Notes: a model not told the origin generated them from the sequence alone. Shown: positions 51,705 to 63,192, counted from the first letter of the stretch. The stretch: 64,000 nucleotides of DNA from Marchantia polymorpha subsp. ruderalis (GCA_037833965.1 AP031357.1:4422001-4486000), one strand, 5' to 3'. Numbers and translations: made by a program.

Positions 51705-51717
51705 GAGGAGGGGAGCA
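51705..51717 (+). promoter_or_regulatory. Polypurine tract, element III
   Basis: GAGGAGGGGAG then CA, directly before the 3' LTR at 51718. Confidence 0.9.
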
Positions 51718-54700
51718 TGTGGTACCCCACTTTTGGCAATTTTGAGGAAATTAAAACATTTTTGGAAAACTGTACCCTGGCAGCATTGTAAATAGCCTTC
51801 GGTACATCAAAACGGAGTGAATCCGGAAGATCGCGGGGATTCTCGAGGGATCTTGTAGAATCTAGGATTTGGGGTGCAGCAGTAAGGACAGGCACCACCC
51901 TCCCTGCGAGCTCTGCAGTTAGGATCCCTGCGACGCAAGGCGCAAAACCCGCCTTCGGAGGGTGCGTCCGCGGCGGTAGGGAAATCCTCCATAATTAGGT
52001 CAACCCTCGGGCGCCTTGACCAAGTTAGGGTCTCGTTGGAAAGAGCTCGACGCACTGATTCCAACGAGTCCAAGAACGCTTGGAACGGATGAGGACTTAG
52101 GGAGTTATCACTATTGGAAGATACGGAGACGGTCGCCTTCGGCGGAAGGATTTCGCCACCGGCGCGAATTCCGCCTACGCGGAAGGGGGATTCAAGTTTT
52201 GTCCTATGCACGGACGAAGGCGTTCGCCTGTGCACAGGCAACGTAGGGTTAGGGAAGGCGCGAAGTCCGCCTACGCACAGGCGAACGCCTGTGCACAGGC
52301 GCTTCGGCGTCGGCGGGAAATCCGCCTTGGGCCCTAGAAATGCGCCTTGTGAGGTAGAAAGTGTACGGCGCCTTCCGAGCCAGCGCGGCGCCACGTACGG
52401 CCGCCAGAGTAATCCCATCGGTACGGACCGTGCGGACGGCACGGGTGGATGCGCTCTTGGACGGGCGGAGTTACGACGGCGGAAGCGCCGACGGAGAGAC
52501 AAGGAACGGACAGACTGGACGGAGACGGCTGACCACGGTCAACGCCTTCCGCGCCAGCGCAGCGCCGCGGACGGAATTCGCCTGCGCACAGGCGAACGCT
52601 TGTGCACAGGAGGATGTTCAAGTTCCGCACCGGCGGAGGATCCGCCGAGGCCCCTGCCTGCGCACAGGCAGGAGTTGAATTTTTGTCCGACATGCGGACG
52701 CACGCGTCAAGGCAGAAGGAGACTGGCCGAGGGGCGGTACGAACAAGTGTACCGCGCAAGGCGGAAAACTCGCCTTCGGCGCTACGCCCCCATGTCCGGA
52801 GGATGACACGCTCGCGGAGTTCAAATCCGCCAATTCGAGCGTGAGAGTTTAATCGACGACGGCGGAGCGTGAAGCCGCGCGTGAGAGCGAAGACCGTTCC
52901 AGCGTACAGCCGGCGCGGCCATCAAGTGAGACGTTCTTCACGACCAAGAGCCGACCATGACCTTCGACCGGGCGGCGGAGAGCGTCCCATTCTTGAATTC
53001 GCGATTCCAATCTCTTGTGCACGCTGCGCGCATCCATCTGCTGGCTGCGGACCATTCTCGACGTCGTCACACAGGAGATTTCTTGCTGATTGAGGGAGAA
53101 GTGAGTGCGCGTGATTTGGAATTGAGAGCGATTAGAGTTTGCCGAGAGAGAAAGAAACGCGGACAGTGCAGAAGTAGAATGAGCGGGCGAGCGAACCCTA
53201 GGAACGCAATGACGAGACCGAGCAGATTGCGGATGGTGCCACTTCGCCTGCCGCAGAACGGGCTGCGCGCTTTCGAGGAGCGCTTAATAGCAAGAAAGCT
53301 CGATTTCTTGCTATGGGGATGGAATTACATCTGCGCGAATATGGTGCGCGAGTGGCTAGAGCCACAGGGACCACCCTCGCGCGGATTGCGTCCGCATGTT
53401 GACCGGTGGACAGTCCAAGATTGGGCGCAGGCGTTGGGAAGATGTGCTGGCATGCCAGGGCATCTCCTTTTCGACAGTGAGAGCATCAAGGTGACCAAAC
53501 AAGAAGAGGCGCAATTTGTGGAGCTGTTCAAGACCGGGAGGTCAACCAAGAATGGGTACAGGACCCGTGATTACAAGGATCGATTTCGCCGGACTTTGTC
53601 TGCGGCGCTGATGCAATTACTGCAGCCGCACCGCGCCTGCTACATCACATTGTGGCAGGTCTCTTTTGTGGAGTGCGTCATCGAGGGAACTCCAATTCAC
53701 TGGGCGAGCATCCTGCACAGGGTGATGCGACAGCACGCGTTTGAGGAGAAGGGGGGAACGCTAAACCATCTTTCTCCTTTCCTCATCAATTTTTATCGAC
53801 AGCGGAATTGTTTGACAGCGGCGGAGCTTGAACACTTTCCGCCATTGTCCATCGACCATCCCGGGAAGTATGTGCGGGAGAACGAGGTCGATACTGACGC
53901 AGAGGAGTCCCCGACTTCTACCCCATCAAGACGGAGGGACGAAGGGAGACACACCCCTGCAGCGCGAGTGCCGCGGAAGCGGCGATGGAGAGAAGGGTCT
54001 AAAGAGGAGCAGCATCAAGAACTCTCTGCTCCCATTCGACCGCGGCCGCTGTGCGAGCCATACAGCCGGCCGAAGCAGAAGGCACGCAGACTGGTGTTAC
54101 CAGCTGACAGTGCAGACACGGCGACGATTGCGACGGAGATAGGAAGTGCGTCGCCAGAGAGGCGAGAGGAAGCGCGGACGACCGCAGGAGCGACGGGCCA
54201 CGCTGCAACCTCGTCGGGAGAGAGGCCGCCTACGGGCCAAGGGCCTCCGGAGTTACCACGTGCGATGCGGACAGATGTTCCGTTTGCGCACAGGCGAACC
54301 TCCGCGGACGGACGAGCCTCCGCGGACCGGCGAACACAAGTGGACGTGGATCTACGCTTACGCGTGGGAAGGAGCAGTCCGCCTGTGCACAGGCGCTCAC
54401 CTGTGCACAGGTCGCCTGTGCACAGGTCACCTGTGCACAGAACCCCTCCGCACGTGCCGCCTGTGCACAGGCAAGAATCACCCCCGTTCCAACGTAGGAA
54501 GGGGAAGGAGCCGGCGGAAGAACCGCCTACGATACACCGGCCCTTGGGGCCAGACCCTCCGGCGCACCACGCGCCGCAATTTGCGCCTTCGGCGCCAGGG
54601 CCTTCGAGCCGAGGGGACACGAGCAGAGAGCGTGCGGAGGCCGCACCATCGGCGGGAAGTACGCCGATAGATGCGCCTTCGGCGGTAGGGCCTATGGGCC

Positions 54701-57121
54701 AAGGAACATTGGGCGTGCAGCCCCCGGCCATGTCGCCTTCGGCGATAGATGTCCGCGGCGCTACGCCTGCGGCGGACAAGGCGCCGGCAAATGCGCCTGC
54801 GCACGGGCCGGGCACAGCCCCCACGGACCGATCGAGGGAGCAGCAGACGGAGGAGCGGAGTGACTGTCCGCGGGACGACATCTCGATGCGCGATGCGCAA
54901 TCCAACCCCGCGCAGCCACCCTCCGCTCGATCGCCTTCGGCGACGGACGACGGCGACAGAGAGAATGCGGTGGGCAATCAACCAGCGAGCGACGGGGATG
55001 CCGCTCGGACACATTCGCCTTCCGCCTTAGACATTTTGGCGACGAGCAGCGAGGCCGCAGCCGTGCCTTCGCAGGCAGCACACGTCGAGGACGTGCAGCC
55101 CCACTCGGGGCAGTCGCCGACGCATTCAATGGCGACTGAAATTCTCCACTCGGATGATGACGACGGAGGCTCCACGGAAGAAATGTCAGGAGCAGAAGAC
55201 ACCGAGGAGGAGGAGGAGGAAATTGTTGGAGCGCCGGCGGCGGCGCTCTCTGAGCAGGTGATTCCGTTGCTGCGGTACTTGGATCGCAAGGTCGATAAAT
55301 ACGCCGACCCACTTCAGCCGGGATCTTACATCGAGTTAGTGCGCAGGCGGACTCGCACTAAAGTCCACACCAGCAAGCTATTAGCTAGAGTGGACCAGGA
55401 GTTGAGGGACTTGAAGGAGAAGCATGAGTGCTTGTGGGGACAGTACAAGCTTAATCAGAAATTCTACAAGCACTCCGAGAAGATGAAGGATGAGAAACTG
55501 GGCGAGCTCACCAAGGAGCAGGTGAAGGTCAAGGAAGCACTCGATTTTGAGCAGGTCCAGAATCGGATTTTGTCAGAGGAGCTCGTGCGACAGACGCGGT
55601 TGTTGGAACAATGTCAGCTCGCACGGCAGGCGGATGAAGAATTAATCCGCAGTTTGCAGTCAGAGTGTGGCGAATTGAGAGCGCAACGTGCCGAAGCCGA
55701 ATCGCAATTAGTGACGATTGAAGAGGATCGTAGGAAGGAGGCGGATCGCACGAAGGTGGAGACGGCGAGGCGAGTCGCCCACTGTCTCAAGGGCTACGCC
55801 CACTGGGAAGTGAAGGCGCAGGAGAAACTCACACTGCGTGAGTTTGAATTGCGCGCAGCCGGGTTGTTGTCAGGCGACAGTAGGAGTCGGCGGAAGGTAG
55901 CGAAGAAGCTCGAGGCCTTTCTGTCGAAGGCACAGGATACCATGTCCGCCCTCGAGGGGGAGGTGTCCGCGGCGTTGCAGCGGTTGGGACTGCGCAGTCG
56001 AGCGGAAGAGTGGCAGGGTAGGGAGTTAGTGCGCGGCAGTCGGCCGCGCAGGAGACGTAGTACAGGTTCCGCGGAGTGTAGTGTAGCGTGGTTCCGTGCA
56101 GGCGTGTAGCGTAGTGCAGTGTAGTGTTAGTTAGGACTTAGAAGGTATAAAATAGTTCCAGGCGTTTTGCCTGGGGTTCTTTCCCATCAGAAGTATAGAT
56201 CAGGAACCCATTTCCTTTGCGTGTTTGTGTCCTTGAGTTCTGTCACCACGCACGAGGAGTTACAACTTAGCGTTCCGCATTTTGTAGCTGAAGGCCTTCG
56301 GCCGAATGTTCAGAGCTAGTACATTGGTTAGAGACTTGAGTAGTTCGGATCTGCACCTGCGGGTGACTGCCGATGCTCAGAGCCAGTGACTAGTTAGATA
56401 CTTGAACAGTTTCGCCCCTACACCTTCGAGTGTTTCTTTCTGATTGTACTCCTTGGGATTTTTCCCCTGAATGCCAAAGTGAAGTTTTGCTACTTCGTGT
56501 AAGCCTTGGTTGTAAATTCAGGTTACGCTGCAGCAGGTGCCTTGAGGGTAACCCCTGTAGTATTTCTGGGAATGACAAGTGCCTGAGAATTCAAACTCTT
56601 CAATAGACTGTTGTTGTGTTACTGGAATGTTTCACAATGAGTCCTTCAGTGCGGACCTGTGTTCTCTGCGCGTTTTGTGAGTTGAGAGTGTTGTTCACCG
56701 CGTATGAGTGACTTCGATCCGAAGTAGGCAGTCCAAACCGGGTTTCCTACACTAGCAGCAAGCTAGTGGAAGTGTTGTAAAAGCCGGAGTTGGAAGTCAC
56801 TGCCCGCAGCTTTGCCGAGTGTACTCTTGAGAGACTTTCCCCCTGAAATCTTGAAGTAGAGGTCCTAACGGATCTCTGGGTTGTGTTTCTGTAGTTTCAG
56901 GTGTGTGTGTGTTTGTGTGTGTGTTACGCTGCACTGTGCGACCTCCGAGTGCGCTCCGAGTGGACACTTGCAGTATTTCTGGGAGTGACAGTCGCCTGAG
57001 AATTCAAACTCCTCAATAGTCTGTTAAAAGTGACACTTTGTACCCTGTGTGTTCCTCTGTCCCTGTGGGTTCGACCTTTCTACCACTATATTGCAGTTTT
57101 AGCCTTTAGTGGGTTATTACA
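51718..57121 (+). repeat. 3' LTR of element III (5404 bp)
   Basis: It is the longest LTR here. TATA is at 56146-56152. It matches 40565-45921 except for the first ~430 bp and the PVHR repeat number. It ends TTATTACA, followed by TSD CGCCG. Confidence 0.95.
52957..56109 (+). CDS. LTR-encoded U3 ORF, 1050 aa (element III 3' LTR)
   Basis: It is nearly identical to 41804-44908 apart from 16 extra codons of PVHR-type repeat and rare substitutions (for example Glu to Lys in REGSKEEQ). It is fully open. It lies downstream of this element's pol and PPT. Confidence 0.7.
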   Translation: MTFDRAAESVPFLNSRFQSLVHAARIHLLAADHSRRRHTGDFLLIEGEVSARDLELRAIRVCRERKKRGQCRSRMSGRANPRNAMTRPSRLRMVPLRLPQNGLRAFEERLIARKLDFLLWGWNYICANMVREWLEPQGPPSRGLRPHVDRWTVQDWAQALGRCAGMPGHLLFDSESIKVTKQEEAQFVELFKTGRSTKNGYRTRDYKDRFRRTLSAALMQLLQPHRACYITLWQVSFVECVIEGTPIHWASILHRVMRQHAFEEKGGTLNHLSPFLINFYRQRNCLTAAELEHFPPLSIDHPGKYVRENEVDTDAEESPTSTPSRRRDEGRHTPAARVPRKRRWREGSKEEQHQELSAPIRPRPLCEPYSRPKQKARRLVLPADSADTATIATEIGSASPERREEARTTAGATGHAATSSGERPPTGQGPPELPRAMRTDVPFAHRRTSADGRASADRRTQVDVDLRLRVGRSSPPVHRRSPVHRSPVHRSPVHRTPPHVPPVHRQESPPFQRRKGKEPAEEPPTIHRPLGPDPPAHHAPQFAPSAPGPSSRGDTSRERAEAAPSAGSTPIDAPSAVGPMGQGTLGVQPPAMSPSAIDVRGATPAADKAPANAPAHGPGTAPTDRSREQQTEERSDCPRDDISMRDAQSNPAQPPSARSPSATDDGDRENAVGNQPASDGDAARTHSPSALDILATSSEAAAVPSQAAHVEDVQPHSGQSPTHSMATEILHSDDDDGGSTEEMSGAEDTEEEEEEIVGAPAAALSEQVIPLLRYLDRKVDKYADPLQPGSYIELVRRRTRTKVHTSKLLARVDQELRDLKEKHECLWGQYKLNQKFYKHSEKMKDEKLGELTKEQVKVKEALDFEQVQNRILSEELVRQTRLLEQCQLARQADEELIRSLQSECGELRAQRAEAESQLVTIEEDRRKEADRTKVETARRVAHCLKGYAHWEVKAQEKLTLREFELRAAGLLSGDSRSRRKVAKKLEAFLSKAQDTMSALEGEVSAALQRLGLRSRAEEWQGRELVRGSRPRRRRSTGSAECSVAWFRAGV

Positions 57122-57450
57122 CGCCGGCGGAGAATCCGCCGAGGAGTCTGCCTGCGCACAGGCAGGAGTTGAACTTTTGTCCGACATGCGGACACACGCG
57201 TCAAGGCAGAAGGGGATTGGCCGAGGGGCGGTACGAACAAGTGTACCGCGCAAGGCGGAAAACTCGCCTTCGGCGGTGCGCTCCCATGTCCGCGGGGTAA
57301 TACGCTCGCGGAGTTCAAATCCGCCAATTCGAGCGTGAGAGTTTAATCGGCGACGGCGGAGCGTGAAGCCGCGCGTGAGAGCGGAGACCGTTCCAGCGTA
57401 GAGCCGGCGCGGCCATCAAGTGAGACGTCCTCCACGAGCAAGAGCCGACC

Positions 57451-60400
57451 ATGACCTTCGACCGGGCGGCGGAGAGCGTCCCATTCTTGAATTCGCGATT
57501 CCAATCTCTTGTGCGCGCTGCGCGCATCCATCTGCTGGCTGCTAAACATTCTCGACGTCGCCGCACAGGGGATTTCTTGGTGATTGAGGGAGAAGTGAGT
57601 GCGCGGGATTTGGAATTGAGGGCGATTAGAGTTTGCCGAGAGAGAAAGGAGCTCGGGCGGTGCGGAAGTAGAATGAGCGGGCGAGTGAACTCCAGGAACG
57701 CAATGACGAGACCGGGCAGATTGCGGATGGTGCCACTTCGCCTACCACAGAACGGGCTGCGCGCTTTCGAGGAGCGCTTAATAGCAAGAAAGCTCAATTT
57801 CTTGCTATGGGGATGGAACTACATCTGTGCGAATATGGTGCGCGAGTGGCTAGAGCCACAGGGACCACCCTCGCGCGGATTGCGTCCGCATGTTGATCGG
57901 TGGACAGTCCAAGATTGGGCGCAGGCATTGGGAAGATGTGCCGGCATGCGAGGGCATCTCCTTTTTGACAGTGAGAGCATCAAGGTGACCAAGCAGGAAG
58001 AGGCGCAATTTGTGGAGCTGTTCAAGACCGGGAGGTCTACCAAGAATGGGTACAGGACCCGTGATTACAAGGATCGATTTCGCCGGACTTTGTCCACGGC
58101 GCTGATGCAATTACTGCAGCCACACCGCGCCTGCTACATCACATTGTGGCAGGTCTCTTTTGTGGAGTGCGTCATCGAGGGAACTCCAATTCACTGGGCG
58201 AGCATCCTGCACCGGGTGATGCGACAGCACGCTTTTGAGGAGAAGGGGGGAACTCTAAACCATCTCTCTCCTTTCCTCATCAATTTTTATCGACAGCGGA
58301 ATTGTTTGACAGCGGCGGAGCTTGAGCATTTTCCGCCGTTGTCCGTCGACCATCCCGGGAAGTATGTGCGGGAGAATGAGGTCGACACTGATGCAGAGGA
58401 GTCACCGACTTCTACCCCATCAAGGCGGAGGGACGAAGGGAGAAACACTCCTGCAGCACGAGTGCCGCGGAAGCGGCGATGGAGAGAAGAGTCCGAAGAG
58501 GAGCAGCATCAAGAACCCTCTGCTCCCATTCGACCGCGGCCGTTGTATGAGTCATACAGCCGGCCGAAGCAGAAGGCACGCAGACTGGTGTTACCAGCCA
58601 ACAGTGCGGACACGGCGACGATTGCGACGGAGAAAGGAAGTGCGTCGCCAGAGAAGCATGAGGAAGCGCGGACGACCGCAGGAGCAGCGGACCACGCTGC
58701 AGCCTCGACGGGAGAGAGGCCGCCTACGGGCCAAGGGCCTCCGGAGTTACCACGTGCGTTGCGGACAGATGTTCCGTTTGCGCACAGACGAGACTCCGCG
58801 GACGGACGAGCCTCCGCGGACAAGCGATCACAAGAGGACGTAGATCTTCGCTTACGCGTGGGAAGGAGCAGTCCGCCTGTGCACAGGTCACCTCCACACG
58901 TGCCGCTTGTGCACAGGCAGGAATCACCCCCGTTCCAACGTAGGAAGGGGAAGGAGCCGGCGGAAGAGCCGCCTACGAGACACCGGCCCTCGGGGCCAGA
59001 CCCTCCGGCGCACCACGCGCCGCAATTTGCGCCTTCGGCGCCAGGGCCTTCGAGCCGAGGGGATACGAGCAGGGAGCGTGCGGAGGCCGCACCATCGGCG
59101 GGTAGTCCGCCGATAGATGCGCCTTCGGCGGTAGGGCCTATAGGCCAAGGGACATCGGGCGAGCGGCCCCCGGCCATGTCGCCTTTGGCGATGGATGTCC
59201 GCGGCGCTACGCCTGCGGCGGACAAGGCGCCGGCATTTGCGCCTGCGCACAGGCCAAGCACAGCCCCCACGGACCGATCAAGGGAGCAGCAACAGACGGA
59301 GGAGCGGAGTGACTGTCGGCGGGATGAAATTTCGATGCGCGATGCGCAATCAAACCCCGCGCAGCCACCCTCCGCTTGATCGCCTTCGGCGGCGGGCGTC
59401 GGCGGCACAGAGGACACGGTAGACGACCAACAAGCGAGCGGCGGGGATGCCGCACGGGCACATTCGCCTACCGCCTTAGACATTTTGGCGAAGAGCAGCG
59501 AGGCTGCAGCCGTGCCTTCGCAGGCAGCACACGTCGACGACGTGCAGCCCCACTCGGGTCAGTCGCCGACGCAATCAATGGCGACTGAAATTCTCCACTC
59601 GGATGATGACGACGGAGTCTCCACCGAAGAAATGTCAGGAGCAGAGGACACCGAGGAGGAGGAGGAGGAAATTGTTGGAGCGCCGGCGGCGGCGCTCTCT
59701 GAGCAGGTGATTCCGTTGCTGAGGTACTTGGATCGCAAGGTCGATAAATACGCCGACCCACTTCAGCCGGGATCTTACATCGAGTTAGTGCGCAGGCGGA
59801 CTCGCACTAAAGTTCACACCAGCAAGCTGTTAGCTAGAGTGGACTAGGAGTTGAGGGAATTGAAGGAGAAGCATGCATGCTTGTGGGGTCAGTATAAACT
59901 TAATCAGAAATTCTACAAGTACTCCGAGAAGGTGAGGGATGAGAAACTGGACGAGCTCACCAAGGAGCAGGTGAAGGTCAAGGAAGCACTAATTTCTGAG
60001 CAGGCCCAGAATCGGATTTTGTCAGAGGAGCTCGTGCGACAGACGCGGTTGTTGGAACAATGTCAGCTCGCACGGCAGGCGGATGAGGAGTTAATCCGCA
60101 GGTTACAGTCAGAGTGTGGCGAATTGAGAGCGCAACGTGCTGAGGCCGAATCGCAATTAGTGATAATTGAAGAGGATCGCAGGAAGGAGGCAGATCGCAT
60201 GAAGGTGGAGACGGCGAGGCGTGTCGCCCATTGTCTCAAGGGCTACGCCCACTGGGAAGTGAAGGCGCAGGAGAAACTCACACTGCGTGAGTTTGAACTT
60301 CGCGCAGCCGGGTTGTTGTCAGGCGACAGTAGGAGTCGGCGGAAGGTAGCAAAGAAGCTCGATGCTTTTCTGTCGAAGGCGCAGGATACCATGTCCGCCC

Positions 60401-60558
60401 TCGAAGTGGAGGTGTCCGCGGCGTTGCAACGATTGGGACTGCGCAGTCGAGCGGAAGATTGGCAGGGTAGGGAGTTAGTGCGCGGCAGTCCGCCGCGCAG
60501 GAGACGTAGCACAGGTTCCGCGGAGTGTAGTGTAGCGTGGTTCCGTGCAGGCGTGTAG
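57451..60558 (+). pseudogene. LTR-encoded U3 ORF, decayed copy (element I 3' LTR)
   Basis: It is colinear with the other five copies and in one frame throughout. TGA at 59377-59379 replaces an Arg CGA in the linker, and TAG at 59845-59847 replaces a Gln CAG at the start of the coiled coil. Both are C-to-T changes. There is no frameshift. Fewer PVHR units are present than in most copies. As the 3' LTR copy of the oldest element, it is where decay is expected first. Confidence 0.85.
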
Positions 60559-60684
60559 CGTAGTGCAGTGTAGTGCTAGTTAGGACTTAGAAGGTATAAA
60601 ATAGTTCCAGGCGTTTTGCCTGGGGTTCTTTCCCATCAGAAGTGCAGATCAGGAACCCATTTCCTTTGCGTGTTTGTGTCCTTG

Positions 60685-60689
60685 AGTTC
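60685..60689. repeat. Target site duplication AGTTC (left) of solo LTR V
   Basis: It matches 63193-63197. Intact LTRs read CTTGAGTTCTGTCACC once. Confidence 0.93.
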
Positions 60690-60900
60690 TGTGGTAATCC
60701 ACTTTTTGTTTTTTGTCGGAACTAAAACATTTTTGAATAGTAAGTACCGCGGCAGTAGCTGTAAATAGTAATCGGTACGCGAAACCAGAGGATCGAGGAC
60801 AGTCAAGGGGTTTTGGGCTTAGGCCACAGTGGGACGCTTGGGACGGAACGGGCGGTTCATGCTGCAGGATCCGCTTCGAGCACCTTCGGCGGTAGATCAC

Positions 60901-61769
60901 TCATAACTTTCTCAATTCGTAACGCCTTGAGTTGCTTCGGGTCTTGTTGCAAAGAGCTCGCGACGCTCGTTCTAACGAGACCAAGAACTTGTGAAACGGA
61001 TGAGAGGTCATTGAGTTATGAGTGTCGGAAGTTACTGATGGGGGGCCTTCGGCGGTAGAGCGACTTTGGCGGTACTCCTTCGGCGGAAGAAGCGCCGGAA
61101 GATGCGCCTTGGGCGGTAGACGCCTTCGGTAGACGCCTTCGGGTCGACGCCTTTGGCGATGCGGGAGAGTGCATTCGGCGGAAGAGTGAATCCCTCATAA
61201 CTTTCTCAATTCGCAACGCCTCGACTTGGTTAGGGTCTCGTTGGAAAGAGCTCGACGCGCTGATTCTAACGAGCCCAAGAACGCCACGAACAGAGGAGAA
61301 TTCCGGGAGTTATGAAGTTCGCAAGATACTAAGCTTTCCGCCTGCGCACAGGCGAAGAAAGTTTTGTCCTATGCGCGGACGAAGGAAGTTCGCCTGCGCA
61401 CAGGCGTTCGCCTGTGCACAGGCGCTTCGGCGTCGGCGGGAAATCCGCCTTGGGCCCTAGAAATGCGCCTTGTGAGGTAGAAAGTGTACGGCGCCTTCTG
61501 CGCCAGGTCATCGCCGCGGACGGACAGCTCAGCGCCGCGGACGGCCAGGTCAGCGCAGCGGACGGACAGGTCAGCGCCGCGGACAGCCAGGTCATCGCCG
61601 CGGACGGACTGTGGATAGGCGAACGCCTTTGGCGGAAGAGTAAAACCAACATAACTTTCTCAATTCTTAGCGGTTTGACTTGATTCGGATCTCGTTGGAA
61701 AGAACTCGACGAGGTGGTTCCAACGAGACCAAGATCTCTTGAAACGGATAAGGCGTCAAGGAGTTATGA
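60901..61769 (+). repeat. Three 121-bp modules with inverted ends in solo LTR V
   Basis: Modules at 60901-61021, 61195-61315 and 61649-61769 are each 121 bp. Each starts TCATAACT (ACATAACT in the third) and ends AGTTATGA, its reverse complement. Shared internal blocks include TTTCTCAATTC and AACGAG...CCAAGA. Family A LTRs carry one degenerate relative, for example about 9986-10107. Confidence 0.75.
61504..61608 (+). repeat. 21-bp tandem repeat, five units
   Basis: Consensus CAGGTCAGCGCCGCGGACGG plus A, with one to three changes per unit. The array is a multiple of three and would code seven-residue repeats, but the surrounding ORF (89 codons) is short and probably meaningless. Confidence 0.8.
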
Positions 61770-61789
61770 GCGTTGAAAGCGGCTGTCAT

Positions 61790-62185
61790 GGTTAGGAGAG
61801 AGGCCTTCGGCGTTAACATATAGAGGAGCCTTCGGCCCAAGGCGGCCCGCGAGTAGGCGGCTTGCGTGTAGGACGCGTGGGACCCACAGTCCTCGGATTT
61901 TGGAGAAGGAATTTTGGCCTAGGTTCAGAGATCTTGCGGGGCCCATATCTTTGCGATGGACGGTCGGATGGATCTGAAATTTTGTGGGGCCGTTGATCTC
62001 GGCCGGCCACGCATGCCTGCAAATTTTCAGCCTCAGATCTTGGGTGGGAAGGCGCTGGCGGCTCTGTACAGTAGGCTTAGGATTCAGATTTAGGGTTAGG
62101 GTTAGATTTAGGTTGTAAGTTAGAGGGGAAGGCAGCCGCCGACTCCTCAGGTGTAGGATCTGTTGCGGCTCGCACCATGGCATTG
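61790..62185 (+). other. Unassigned stretch in solo LTR V
   Basis: I see no gene. It contains GC-rich and AT-rich patches and a short TTAGGGTTAGGGTTAGA run near 62092 that resembles plant telomere repeat but is far too short to be one. It is not shared with the other LTRs in the window. Confidence 0.6.
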
Positions 62186-63192
62186 CAGTGTAGTGTTAGT
62201 TAGGACTTAGAAGGTATAAAATAGTACCAGGCGTTTTGCCTGGGGTTCTTTCCCATCATAAGTGCAGATCAGGAACCCATTTCCTTTGCGTGTTTGTGTC
62301 CTTGAGTTCTGTCACCACGCACGAGGAGTTACAACTTAGCGTTCCGCATTTTGTAGCTGAAGGCCTGCGGTCGAATGTTCAGAGCTAGTACATTGGTTAG
62401 AGACTTGAGTAGTTCGGATCTGCACCTGCGGGTGACTGCCGATGCTCAGAGCCAGTGACTAGTTAGATACTTGAACAGTTTCGCCCCTACCCCTTCGAGT
62501 GTTTCTTTCTGATTGTACTCCTTGGGATTTTTCCCCTGAATGCCAAAGTGAAGTTTTGCTACTTCGTGTAAGCCTTGGTTGTAAATTCAGGTTACGCTGC
62601 AGCAGGTGCCTTGAGGGTAACTCCTGTAGTATTTCTGGGAATGACAAGTGCCTGAGAATTCAAACTCTTCAATAGACTGTTGTTGTGTTACTGGAATGTT
62701 TCACAGTGAGTCCTTCAGTGCGGACCTGTGTTCTCTGCGCGTTTTGTGAGTTGAGAGTGTTGTTCACCGCGTAGGAGTGACTTCGATCCGAAGTAGGCAG
62801 TCCAAACCGGGTTTCCTACACTAGCAGCAAGCTAGTGGAAGTGTTGTAAAAGCCGGAGTTGGGAGTCACTGCCCGCAGCTTTGCCGAGTGTGCTCGCGAG
62901 AGACTTTTTCCCCCTGAAATCTTGAGTGGAGGTCCTAACGGATCTCTGGGTTGTGTTTCTGTAGTTTCAGGTGTGTGTGTGTGTGTGTGTGTGTTACGCT
63001 GCACTGTGCGACCTCCGAGTGCGCTCCGAGTGGACACTTGCAGTATTTCTGGGAGTGACAGTTGCCTAAGAATTCAAACTCCTCAATAGTCTGTTAAAAC
63101 GTGACACTTTGTACCCTGTGTGTTCCTCTGTCCCTGTGGGTTCGACCTTTCTACCACTATATTGCAGTTTTAGCCTTTAGTGGGTTATTACA

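Larger units (their letters stand above)
40565..57121 (+). mobile_element. Element III: full-length family A Ty3/gypsy retrotransposon (16,557 bp) inside element I 3' LTR
   Basis: It is complete with TG...CA ends, TSDs, PBS, PPT, gag-PR, leaky-type stop, pol and two U3 ORFs. Gag-PR is intact, but pol has one nonsense codon. The 5' and 3' LTRs differ in a block: the first ~430 bp of the 3' LTR resemble element I, the rest resembles its own 5' LTR. This indicates gene conversion or another recombination event. Confidence 0.95.
57122..60689 (+). repeat. 3' LTR of element I, second part
   Basis: This resumes at TSD CGCCG (57122-57126) and carries the rest of U3, a broken U3 ORF, TATA at 60595-60601 and the start of R. 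It stops at TSD AGTTC (60685-60689), where solo LTR V inserted. Confidence 0.93.
60690..63192 (+). mobile_element. Solo LTR V: short, ORF-less relative of family A (2503 bp)
   Basis: It starts TGTGGTAATCC, ends TTATTACA and is flanked by AGTTC duplications, with no internal region, so it is a solo LTR left by LTR-LTR recombination. The first ~90 bp and the last ~1 kb (from about 62185: TATA at 62215-62221, hairpin, R-U5) align with family A, and 61340-61500 matches part of its non-coding U3. The long U3 ORF is absent. In its place are 121-bp modules, a 21-bp tandem array and unrelated DNA at 61790-62180. It is either an ancestral form without the ORF or one that lost it. Confidence 0.9.

Noticed and set aside
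62088..62112. TTAGGG-like run in solo LTR V, considered as telomere repeat or interstitial telomere
   Set aside because: There are only two to three imperfect units within an LTR; too short and irregular.
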